Notes under the pieces: model-generated | Databases searched by the model: none | Told to the model about the DNA's origin: nothing | The model's input: only the letters and a program-made list of their open reading frames with translations | Made by a program: the position numbers and the translations under genes | DNA from: Actinomycetota bacterium | Lineage (GTDB): Bacteria > Actinomycetota > Acidimicrobiia > Acidimicrobiales > Poriferisodalaceae | DNA length: 5,018 nucleotides | Assembly (NCBI GenBank): GCA_013151655.1 | Contig: JAADHX010000188.1 | Location: forward strand, 1 to 5,018 | Direction of reading: 5' to 3' | Part shown: positions 1 through 5,018 of the stretch, in pieces | Layout: each line of letters begins with the position of its first letter | How positions within the stretch are numbered: the stretch's first letter is position 1

Positions 1-407
1 CTCACCCTGGTTTCGGTGTTGAGGGCAACTAACGACGCCCGATCAAACACGGCGTCGACCGGACCGACATCTTGTGCCGACACGTCGAAGAAGTCTGCAG
101 CGAACAGCGCGTACCTGTCGGCGACGTACTTCCGACGGTCTTCGGTGTCGACCGCAGGGGTGAGGCCTTGTTCGGCGAAGAACTCCACGACGGCTTGAGT
201 TACGAACTCGACGCCCACAACGGCACGAGAACGCTCAGCCAGAAACACCATGTCGAGGCTCTTCCCGCAGAGCGGAACCAGAACCCGCGACAGGTCTGAC
301 TCGCCCCACACCCGGTCGGCGTACTTGGTCAGGAAATCCGAGACGTCTTGTTGATGAAAGTCGATTCTGCCCTCGGTCCAACGTTGGTCCCAATCGGAAA
401 GCTGCAT
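1..407 (-). CDS. tpm: Thiopurine S-methyltransferase, N-terminal part (runs off left edge)
   Basis: Reading the minus strand from ATG at 407-405 gives 135 uninterrupted codons to the window edge, so the gene is incomplete at its C-terminus; bacterial family members are about 215-220 residues. Visible family features are the N-terminal W-x-x-R-W block (W6, R9, W10) followed by F17-H18, the SAM-binding segment VPLCGKSLDM (residues 44-53), then GVEF (65-68) and FFAEQGLTP (76-84), and the VDAVFDRASLVAL segment (117-129). This order is diagnostic of TPMT. The enzyme is a soluble cytoplasmic SAM-dependent methyltransferase. Family members methylate thiopurines and, in bacteria, have been linked to selenium and tellurium methylation; the natural substrate here is unknown. 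It is divergent from another methyltransferase. A TAGGGT box on the minus strand (419-414) ends 6 nt before the ATG, fitting leaderless transcription, although its AGGG could instead act as a weak ribosome site. Confidence 0.93.
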   Translation of the reverse strand, partial: MQLSDWDQRWTEGRIDFHQQDVSDFLTKYADRVWGESDLSRVLVPLCGKSLDMVFLAERSRAVVGVEFVTQAVVEFFAEQGLTPAVDTEDRRKYVADRYALFAADFFDVSAQDVGPVDAVFDRASLVALNTETRV

Positions 408-459
408 TCGGCGACCCTATCGACTACCCCAGGCAAGAACATGCTGGCAAACTAATCGT
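408..459. promoter_or_regulatory. Divergent promoter region, tpm / methyltransferase
   Basis: This 52-bp gap separates two genes that diverge, so it must carry at least part of both promoters unless these overlap the coding regions. On the minus strand TAGGGT (419-414) fits the TAnnnT form of an actinobacterial -10 box, 6 nt before the tpm ATG. No equally good -10 box or Shine-Dalgarno site is visible before the GTG at 460. The short repeat GGCAA occurs at 432-436 and 446-450, which may be chance. Seen: the spacing and the box. Inferred: promoter function. Confidence 0.45.
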
Positions 460-1275
460 GTGACTAGTCGAAGTGACTTTGCCGGTGGAAACCAAACCTA
501 CTTGCGAGACGTTCAGTACGGCGACGGCGCCAAACTCGATGTCAGAACAGCACTTCACCAACGATTCTCTTCGGCGATGGTTGCGTTTCCGGACTTCGCC
601 GCCTCGTTGATCGACTGGACCGACGATACGCGGGCGCTCGATTGCGGTACCGGCACCGGACGGTTCTGGGACAACAGATACGTACACAAGGCGTCGTCGC
701 TAACACTCACCGACCTCTCCCCCGGGATGGTCCAAGAAGCTGTTTCGCGGGCTCGAAGAAACGGCTTCGAACACGTCACGGGCAGGGAATGCGACGTTCA
801 GCATCTCCCCTACGATGATGACTCGTTCGATGTCGTCATCGCCAACCACATGCTGTATCACGTGCCTGATCCCGATCGAGCAGTTGTCGAACTTGCAAGA
901 GTGCTACGACCCGAGGGCACTTTGGTGGCCGCCACAAACGGTTACGGCCATATGGGCGCGATGAACGACGCCATCGCTGAAGTGTTCGGTAGTCACGCCG
1001 AGGCGCTATATGAGGTGTTTGGCATCGACACCGGCGAGGCCCGCCTGCGAGAACAGTTCACCCGTGTCGCATGGCATGCCTACGACAACGACCTCTTCGT
1101 TAGCGATCCTCAAGCGGCGGTTGCTTACGGATTGTCGTTTCCTCCAGGCGAAACCGCAACCGATGCTCAAGCCGTCGAGTTTGCTGCTGCCATCAGAAGC
1201 CGCTTCGTTGACGGCCAGATGCGAATTCGCACCCGCACTGGTGCTTTTGTGTGCCAGGCCAAACGGCACCCGTAA
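460..1275 (+). CDS. Class I SAM-dependent methyltransferase (Methyltransf_11 / UbiE-like)
   Basis: This encodes 271 residues and ends at TAA 1273-1275. The fold is a classical Rossmann methyltransferase. Motif I is LDCGTGTGRF (residues 60-69, the D-x-G-x-G-x-G glycine loop that binds SAM). The acidic residue closing strand 2 is D85 in LTDLSPGM. D112 in CDVQHLPY lies near the adenine, and motif IV/V is FDVVIANHMLYHVPDPD (123-139), followed by LARVLRPEGTL (145-155). These are hallmarks of the UbiE/COQ5-like Methyltransf_11 group. The substrate cannot be read from the sequence, and the C-terminal third (about 165-271) is the likely substrate-binding part. The GTG at 460 is chosen because the N-terminal block YLRDVQY (14-20) with ALHQRFS (31-37) looks like a conserved subfamily lead-in; a TTG start at 502 would cut into it. 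No clear ribosome site precedes the GTG. The protein is predicted cytoplasmic, with no signal peptide. Confidence 0.88.
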   Translation: MTSRSDFAGGNQTYLRDVQYGDGAKLDVRTALHQRFSSAMVAFPDFAASLIDWTDDTRALDCGTGTGRFWDNRYVHKASSLTLTDLSPGMVQEAVSRARRNGFEHVTGRECDVQHLPYDDDSFDVVIANHMLYHVPDPDRAVVELARVLRPEGTLVAATNGYGHMGAMNDAIAEVFGSHAEALYEVFGIDTGEARLREQFTRVAWHAYDNDLFVSDPQAAVAYGLSFPPGETATDAQAVEFAAAIRSRFVDGQMRIRTRTGAFVCQAKRHP

Positions 1276-1327
1276 TGACGGTTCGAGAGTGGCTGCCGAG
1301 ATCGCAACAGTCATCCTCAACATGGGT

Positions 1328-1355
1328 TTGAAATCTACCCTCAAGTAGATACATC
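1328..1355 (+). promoter_or_regulatory. Promoter and candidate operator of the toxin-antitoxin operon
   Basis: A perfect inverted repeat, ATCTAC (1333-1338) and GTAGAT (1345-1350) separated by six bases, lies 17 bp before the antitoxin ATG. TTGAAA (1328-1333) resembles a -35 box and touches the left arm. The best -10 at acceptable spacing is the weak TACATC (1350-1355, 16-bp spacer), which touches the right arm. A dyad lying within the promoter spacer is the expected position for an operator bound by a Phd/YefM-type antitoxin, since these families repress their own operons. The dyad is directly visible; its operator role is inferred, and the exact -10 is uncertain. Confidence 0.5.
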
Positions 1356-1357
1356 AC

Positions 1358-1363
1358 AGGTGA
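1358..1363 (+). promoter_or_regulatory. Ribosome binding site of the antitoxin (AGGTGA)
   Basis: AGGTGA ends 4 nt before the ATG at 1368, so it supports that start over the in-frame ATG at 1377, which would lie 13 nt away. The spacing to 1368 is slightly short but usable. Confidence 0.55.
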
Positions 1364-1367
1364 CACA

Positions 1368-1613
1368 ATGACCATCATGGCTGAAGTGTCGATTAGAGAC
1401 CTACGTAATCATGGCGGCGATGTTGTAGATCGTGCAGCGCGAGGCGAACACCTGACCATCACGCGTCGCGGCAAGCCAGTAGCAGAACTACGTCCGCTCG
1501 CGCCACCACCGGCCGCAACTAGTGAACTAATCCGGAGACGGTCCCATCTTCCCTCGGTCGATACAAAGAAGTTGAGAGCCGACATCGATGCATTGATCGA
1601 CCGATCACTGTGA
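1368..1613 (+). CDS. Phd/YefM-family type II antitoxin
   Basis: An 81-residue protein. Its N-terminal half has the Phd/YefM pattern: VSIRDLRNHGGDVVDRA (residues 7-23), in which the start of helix 1 and the dimer interface are typical, then GEHLTITRRGKPVAELRPL (27-45), with the signature TRRGKPVA turn. This part dimerises and binds operator DNA. The variable tail (about 46-81), with basic RRRSH and an acidic/hydrophobic end, is where such antitoxins wrap the toxin. Its role is to neutralise the toxin encoded immediately downstream and to repress the operon. The TGA stop (1611-1613) shares bases with the toxin GTG at 1610, so the two are translationally coupled. AGGTGA at 1358-1363 and an 18-bp dyad at 1333-1350 precede it. 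The ATG at 1377, giving 78 residues, is an alternative start. Confidence 0.9.
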   Translation: MTIMAEVSIRDLRNHGGDVVDRAARGEHLTITRRGKPVAELRPLAPPPAATSELIRRRSHLPSVDTKKLRADIDALIDRSL

Positions 1614-1945
1614 CAACCCGTGGCGTGCTCGACACGAGCACATTGATTCTCCTTGGACGAATCACCAATGCCGAGACTCTTCCCGACGAGGCGTACATCA
1701 CTGCGGTCACGTTGGCTGAGTTGTCAGTCGGTCCTTTGGCGGCCAAGACTGACCAGGAACGAGCGGCTCGCCAGGCTCATTTACAGGCAGCGGAAGCCGA
1801 CTTCGATCCGCTCCCGTTCGATACCGCGGCGGCCCGAGCCTTTGGGCAGGTGGCGAACAACATGGCGGTTCACCCTTGCAATCCGGCCGACTTCGACGGC
1901 ATTGACTCCCTCGAAGTGATCCGAGTTCCTCACCCCGATCACTAG
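1610..1945 (+). CDS. vapC: VapC-like PIN-domain toxin with apparent internal deletion
   Basis: A 111-residue protein starting at GTG 1610, overlapping the antitoxin stop by 4 nt (GTGA), and ending at TAG 1943-1945. PIN-domain features are GVLDTSTLI (residues 5-13, catalytic D8), AVTLAELSVG (32-41, catalytic E37) and the FDPLPFDTAAARAFGQV block (65-81), as in VapC ribonucleases that pair with Phd-type antitoxins. The end, CNPADFDGIDSLEVIRV (90-106), is the family's C-terminal strand region and keeps the last acidic residue, D94. The stretch normally between these blocks, a basic segment followed by a D-x-L-I-A-A-T-A helix carrying the third catalytic acid, is absent: V81 is followed almost directly by C90. 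Full-length relatives are about 135-140 residues, so about 30 are missing, in frame. The active site is probably incomplete, and the protein may be inactive or only able to bind antitoxin. It could instead be called a decayed gene. Confidence 0.82.
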   Translation: MTTRGVLDTSTLILLGRITNAETLPDEAYITAVTLAELSVGPLAAKTDQERAARQAHLQAAEADFDPLPFDTAAARAFGQVANNMAVHPCNPADFDGIDSLEVIRVPHPDH

Positions 1946-1957
1946 CGACACGTGTCG
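1946..1957. repeat. 12-bp perfect palindrome in the convergent gap
   Basis: CGACACGTGTCG equals its own reverse complement and starts at the base after the toxin stop codon. It could be a protein-binding site, or the base of a small hairpin (4-bp stem, ACGT loop). Its function is unknown. Confidence 0.5.
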
Positions 1958-1960
1958 AAC

Positions 1961-1980
1961 GTTTGGCTCGCTAGCCAGAC
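1961..1980 (+). terminator. Possible hairpin terminator of the toxin-antitoxin operon
   Basis: GTTTGGCT (1961-1968) pairs with AGCCAGAC (1973-1980) around a CGCT loop, giving an 8-bp stem with one G-U pair in plus-strand RNA. In minus-strand RNA the wobble becomes a C-A mismatch, so the hairpin favours plus-strand transcripts from the toxin. No U-run follows, so it is not a classical intrinsic terminator. It overlaps the last codons of the convergent regulator gene. Confidence 0.3.
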
Positions 1981-2627
1981 AGCCACATCAGCACGGCCTT
2001 GACCCGCGAGTGCGAACTGGCTTCGGCGCCTAGGTCGAGCTTTGAGAAAATCGAGTTGATGTGTTTCGCGACGGCTTTGTGGCTAAGCGTCAACTTGGCG
2101 GCGACCGCGGAGTTGTTCAACCCCTCGGCGATGTAACTCAACACCTCAGCTTCTCTTGGAGTCAGGCGGTCGATTGCTGTCAGCGTCTTGCGACGACTTG
2201 AAACGAGCATCTCGATAATGGACCCATCTACGGCCGAACCACCCGTCGCAACCGAGCGCACGGCCCGCTCCATTTCGGCGACGTTCACCTTGTCCTTCAG
2301 CAGATAACCGAGGCGGTCCGATCCGTCTTCGAACAGGTCGAGCACGTACTCGGGTTCGGCGAACTGAGAAAGCACGACAACTCCTATGTCGGGATACTCG
2401 GCCCGCAGCGATCGCGCGGCCACGATGCCCTCGTTGGTGTTGGTGGGGGGCATCCGAATGTCGGTGACCACAACGTCGGGGCGGTGGGTGGCAACTGCAT
2501 CGAGAAGAGACGGCAAGTCGTCGCACTCGGCAACAACGTCGGTCTCGGGTATCAGAGCCAACACCGAGGCGACTCCTTGCCGTATCAGCTCATGATCATC
2601 GGCCAACACCACACGAAGCACGCTCAT
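1971..2627 (-). CDS. LuxR/NarL-family two-component response regulator
   Basis: A 218-residue cytoplasmic transcription regulator. The receiver domain (about 3-120) has the acidic pair D10-D11 in LADDHELIRQG, the phosphorylation site D56 in VVVTDIRMP, S87 at the switch position and conserved K111 in YLLKDKV. The C-terminal LuxR-type helix-turn-helix (about 153-216) has LTPREAEVL (155-163), GLNNSAVAAKL (169-179) and the recognition helix KAVAKHINSIFSKLDL (184-199). Phosphorylation by the divergent kinase should promote dimerisation and DNA binding; targets may include the shared promoter region. The ATG at 2627-2625 is chosen because the receiver domain begins right there. The ATG at 2633 adds two residues, and an upstream ATG at 2684 would add 19 residues unlike the family and run through the promoter region. 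There is no Shine-Dalgarno site. A minus-strand TACGAT box (2641-2636) lies 8 nt before the ATG, suggesting a leaderless mRNA. Confidence 0.93.
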   Translation of the reverse strand: MSVLRVVLADDHELIRQGVASVLALIPETDVVAECDDLPSLLDAVATHRPDVVVTDIRMPPTNTNEGIVAARSLRAEYPDIGVVVLSQFAEPEYVLDLFEDGSDRLGYLLKDKVNVAEMERAVRSVATGGSAVDGSIIEMLVSSRRKTLTAIDRLTPREAEVLSYIAEGLNNSAVAAKLTLSHKAVAKHINSIFSKLDLGAEASSHSRVKAVLMWLSG

Positions 2628-2730
2628 GGCCATTGATCGTAGATCCCAGTCGTCGGACCAACGCCAAGAACACCACCGGTACAACTGTTCACTCCGTTCG
2701 TGGGTTCACTACAGTCTCGCGGTGATGGCT
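2628..2730. promoter_or_regulatory. Shared divergent promoter region, regulator / kinase
   Basis: The region lies between the two divergent signalling genes. For the kinase, TTCACT (2688-2693) and TACAGT (2710-2715) with a 16-bp spacer resemble -35 and -10 boxes, and would place the transcript start near the GTG at 2722. For the regulator, TACGAT on the minus strand (2641-2636) is a candidate -10; no convincing -35 is seen. A 7-bp direct repeat GTTCACT (2687-2693 and 2704-2710, 17 bp apart) overlaps the kinase promoter elements and could be a regulator-binding site. The repeat and boxes are visible; their roles are inferred. Confidence 0.5.
2721..2725 (+). promoter_or_regulatory. Candidate ribosome binding site of the kinase (GGTGA)
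   Basis: GGTGA ends 5 nt before the ATG at 2731, which supports that start. The same bases contain in-frame GTG (2722) and ATG (2725) codons, so if transcription starts near 2722 the message would instead be leaderless with a 412-413 residue product. Confidence 0.45.
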
Positions 2731-3963
2731 ATGACCGAACCGGGTTTTCACGGCGAAGATGCAACCGAACTGGATCGGCGCTTTCTTCACCAGTTCATCG
2801 TCTTGGACCGACTCGGGGTAACCGCGGGCGCGGCCTTCGTGGTAGTGGCCAATGGCGCCTACTTCCGCAACAGCGCCCTTTGGGGAATCGTCCCGGTACT
2901 TCTCGGACTCGCCGCGGCGTTAACCGTCGCCCTGCGACTGACCGACCGACACGAGACGTTTCGGCCGCTCGTCCTCATCGCCTCGGGCAATTGGGCCGTG
3001 GCCGTAGTAGTGCCGTTGTTCTTGCCGATCTTGTGGCCGGTGATGATTCTCACCGTTCTGGCGCCGATTGTTCTGGCCGCACCCCATCTCGAACGTGGCC
3101 GAATCTACGTTGCCCTAGGCCTCAGCGGTGTCGTGACGGCGGTGGTCGCATCGATCGGGCTCTTGAACGACGACGGCGGCGCAATCCCCGACATCGACGA
3201 TGAGGTCGAGTTGCTGCTTGTTATTGGTTCTCTGATCGCCCAGATCGTGCCAATCGGGTTCATCGCCTGGCACAACAACCGACGCCAGCGCCAACAGATC
3301 ATGCGGGTGCTTGAGTTAAACGATTCACTACGAGACTCGCGATCTGAGGTCGTGTTGTCGCGGCGTCGTGTGGCCGAGGCCGCCGACACCGAACGACGCC
3401 GACTCGAACGCGATCTACACGATGGGGCCCAACAGCGCCTCGTCTCTCTCGGAGTGCGCGTCCGTCTGCTCGACGAGCAGATCACCGACGAGAGCGTCCG
3501 GGCCAAGGTCTCCGACTTGAGCCAAGAACTCGACGAGGCCGTCGGTGAATTACGCGATCTGGCCCACGGGATTTATCCGACCCTGCTCCAGACTCATGGA
3601 CTGGCGGCGGCACTTCGAGCGGTGGCTCGGCGTAGTCCTTCTCCAGTCGAGGTTGCTGGAAACGAAGGCGACGGAATCGGCACGACTACATCGGCGGCGT
3701 TGTACTTCGTCGCGCTTGAGGCCCTTACCAATACCACCAAACATGCTCCCGACGCAGCGGTTCGAATCGAACTCACCCGCACCAACGTTGAGTTGACTCT
3801 CAAGATCGAAGATGACGGCCCGGGCTTTGACTCGGGCCTACTAGCGAACTCACATGGTTTGCAGAACATGAAAGACCGCACGGCTGCCGCCGGAGGCAAC
3901 CTAAACGTGACGTCAACACCCGGAGCGGGTTGCACTATCGAGGCCACAGTGACGGTTCGATGA
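2731..3963 (+). CDS. Membrane sensor histidine kinase, NarL/DesK type (HisKA_3 + HATPase_c)
   Basis: A 410-residue protein from ATG 2731. The N-terminal half has about six hydrophobic spans (roughly 27-42, 49-69, 78-95, 98-118, 125-145 and 159-180) with short loops and no large extracytoplasmic domain. This suggests sensing within or close to the membrane. A charged linker (about 183-222) leads to the HisKA_3 dimerisation domain with RLERDLHDGAQQRL (224-237), where H230 is the phosphoacceptor. The ATP-binding domain shows the N box EALTNTTKHA (330-339, N334), the G1 box DDGPGF (361-366) and the G2 region HGLQNMKDR (375-383). All catalytic motifs are intact. Its likely partner is the divergent NarL-type regulator. 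The stop overlaps the lipoprotein ATG by four bases. An in-frame ATG at 2626 is rejected because it would overlap the regulator start and adds a non-hydrophobic, family-unlike lead. GTG 2722 and ATG 2725 remain possible starts. The signal it senses is unknown. Confidence 0.92.
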   Translation: MTEPGFHGEDATELDRRFLHQFIVLDRLGVTAGAAFVVVANGAYFRNSALWGIVPVLLGLAAALTVALRLTDRHETFRPLVLIASGNWAVAVVVPLFLPILWPVMILTVLAPIVLAAPHLERGRIYVALGLSGVVTAVVASIGLLNDDGGAIPDIDDEVELLLVIGSLIAQIVPIGFIAWHNNRRQRQQIMRVLELNDSLRDSRSEVVLSRRRVAEAADTERRRLERDLHDGAQQRLVSLGVRVRLLDEQITDESVRAKVSDLSQELDEAVGELRDLAHGIYPTLLQTHGLAAALRAVARRSPSPVEVAGNEGDGIGTTTSAALYFVALEALTNTTKHAPDAAVRIELTRTNVELTLKIEDDGPGFDSGLLANSHGLQNMKDRTAAAGGNLNVTSTPGAGCTIEATVTVR

Positions 3964-5018
3964 GCGATCGATTCCGAACTGGTACTTCACGCGCTCTGCG
4001 TGCCGTGACGTTGTTGCTGGCCGTAGTGCTGATTGCCGGATCGTGCGGGTCGAACATGTCGGTTGAAGACGGTGGAGCGGGAACGCCAGTGCTGGGTTCA
4101 ACCACTCTCGAAAACTCCGTCGTCTTGCAACGCGTCACCATCAGCGACACAGACCCCTTCGGGGTTGGGGGCAATGCGCTGACCCTGCTCGTGCCTGCTG
4201 GCTGGACCGTCACAGGAGGACCGGTCTGGCGCCACGACAGAGTCAGTCTGGTTACCGGAGAAATCGTGGTCTCGAGCCCCGACGGGTTTAGCCAGGTTGA
4301 GTTTCTGCCCATCTTCTCTCAGGTGTGGCAAGACGGTGGTCTGTTCGGATTCGGGGCCGGTGACAACTACCTGGGCGCCACGGTGCGGGCTCCGATTGGT
4401 GACGTCGTAGAGTTTCTGGCGTCGGTGGTGCTTCCGGCGGCGCGATCCGGACTGGCCTATGAGATCATCGCCACCGAACCTCTCCCCGATGTTGCTAACG
4501 CCGTAGTCGCTGGTCTCCCGAACACCCAGTCTGTAGCAGCGCGGGTACTAGTGCGATATCCGTTCGACGAGGGTCCAGACCTGCTCGAAGAGTTCACAGT
4601 GGCTCTTAGTTTCACCACCAGCCCAGCCCTACCGGGGCTGACTAACTGGGCGCCTCACACCCTCTTCGCCATCCGCGCCCTCGAACCAGACTTCGACGCA
4701 GCCCGGCCAGTTCTTGAAACTATTGCCCAATCGCCCGTCGTCGACATCGATTGGTTCACTCGTTATCAATACGTCCTGAACCTGGCCAGGCAGAACGGTC
4801 TCGATGCCATCGAGGCTGCGGGTCGCACTTCGCAGATCATCTCGGAGTTATCCGACGAGACATTCGAGATCTACCGCCAGACCTACCGCAACGCTCAAGC
4901 GGTCAATGATCAGGTCGCCAACGAGTTCGTGCAGGTTACTCGCGGCGTCGAGACCTACGACACGCCATTCGACGATGCCGGAATCGAGCTACCGCTCACC
5001 TTCGATCGTGTTTATGCC
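3960..5018 (+). CDS. Predicted lipoprotein of unknown function (runs off right edge)
   Basis: The open frame from ATG 3960 runs 353 codons to the window edge without a stop, so the C-terminus is missing. The start has basic residues (R4, R6, R11, R14), a hydrophobic core TLLLAVVLIAG (17-27) and a lipobox-like AGSC with the candidate lipidated cysteine C29. Alanine at -3 is less usual but accepted. Cleavage and lipid attachment would anchor it to the outer face of the membrane. The body begins with a flexible G/S/T segment (about 30-50), then a beta-rich block containing LLVPAGWTVTGG (76-87), a VSSPDGFSQVEFLP stretch (104-117) and GAGDNYLGATV (132-142). A more helical part follows, including 281-325. 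I do not recognise a named domain; the block resembles uncharacterised secreted proteins only from memory. The ATGA overlap with the kinase stop and lack of its own ribosome site imply translational coupling. It may be a sensory partner of the kinase, but nothing in the sequence proves this. Confidence 0.85.
   Translation, partial: MSDRFRTGTSRALRAVTLLLAVVLIAGSCGSNMSVEDGGAGTPVLGSTTLENSVVLQRVTISDTDPFGVGGNALTLLVPAGWTVTGGPVWRHDRVSLVTGEIVVSSPDGFSQVEFLPIFSQVWQDGGLFGFGAGDNYLGATVRAPIGDVVEFLASVVLPAARSGLAYEIIATEPLPDVANAVVAGLPNTQSVAARVLVRYPFDEGPDLLEEFTVALSFTTSPALPGLTNWAPHTLFAIRALEPDFDAARPVLETIAQSPVVDIDWFTRYQYVLNLARQNGLDAIEAAGRTSQIISELSDETFEIYRQTYRNAQAVNDQVANEFVQVTRGVETYDTPFDDAGIELPLTFDRVYA

Noticed and set aside
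72..299. Plus-strand open frame of 75 codons near the left edge
   Set aside because: It lies opposite the clearly recognisable thiopurine methyltransferase frame and has no family-like features.
1275..1331. 18-codon frame whose ATG overlaps the methyltransferase TAA (TAATG)
   Set aside because: It is very short, has no recognisable content, and ends just before the toxin-antitoxin promoter; the overlap is likely chance.
1010..1348. Open frames on both strands over the end of the methyltransferase gene (plus 1010-1348, minus 1006-1344)
   Set aside because: Both overlap the conserved methyltransferase frame and show low-complexity shadow composition with no recognisable motifs.
2628..2684. 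Longer start of the response regulator at ATG 2684
   Set aside because: The extra 19 residues are unlike the family, and the receiver domain starts exactly at the ATG at 2627.
2626..2730. Longer start of the kinase at ATG 2626
   Set aside because: It would overlap the regulator start codon and leave no room for the divergent promoters; the added residues are polar and unlike the family lead-in.
3105..3506. Arg/Ser-rich minus-strand frame opposite the kinase
   Set aside because: It is antisense to a gene with intact catalytic motifs; its composition is the usual complement of a GC-rich coding strand.
3935..4331. Minus-strand open frames (3935-4312 and 4098-4331) opposite the lipoprotein start
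   Set aside because: The plus-strand frame has a signal peptide, a lipobox and no stop over 353 codons; the minus frames have no recognisable features.
1..5018. A defence island, CRISPR array or mobile element
   Set aside because: No repeat-spacer pattern, transposase, integrase or phage-like gene was seen. The toxin-antitoxin pair is the only accessory-type module.

Overview
The window reads like a chromosomal segment of a free-living actinobacterium. The evidence is moderately high GC, several GTG starts, a NarL/DesK-type two-component pair, a Phd/VapC-type toxin-antitoxin pair of the kind common in Actinobacteria, and starts without clear Shine-Dalgarno sites but with TAnnnT boxes 6-8 nt upstream. 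The sequence does not show the exact lineage; something like Acidimicrobiia is a guess. I see no insertion sequence, integrase, CRISPR array, tRNA or rRNA.

Layout. Positions 1-407 (minus) hold the N-terminal 135 codons of a thiopurine S-methyltransferase (tpm), whose C-terminus lies beyond the left edge. Across a 52-bp divergent gap, 460-1275 (plus) encodes a second, unrelated class I SAM-dependent methyltransferase. Positions 1368-1945 (plus) are a type II toxin-antitoxin operon: a Phd/YefM-like antitoxin whose stop overlaps the GTG of a VapC-like PIN-domain toxin. The toxin has apparently lost about 30 internal residues, including the expected third acidic active-site residue. A perfect 18-bp inverted repeat (6+6+6) just upstream is a good candidate autoregulatory operator. 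The 25-bp convergent gap that follows holds a 12-bp perfect palindrome and the start of a hairpin.

The right half is a signalling locus. A LuxR/NarL-type response regulator (1971-2627, minus) is divergent from a membrane histidine kinase with HisKA_3 and HATPase domains (2731-3963, plus), and the two share a promoter region of about 100 bp. The kinase stop overlaps the ATG of a predicted lipoprotein (3960 to the right edge, incomplete) by ATGA, so the two are probably translationally coupled. The likely logic is that the kinase phosphorylates Asp56 of the divergent regulator, and that the co-translated lipoprotein either works with the kinase in the envelope or is made alongside it for an envelope role.

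Most genes belong to known families. The parts most worth a second look are the internally deleted toxin with its intact antitoxin and operator, and the kinase-lipoprotein coupling.
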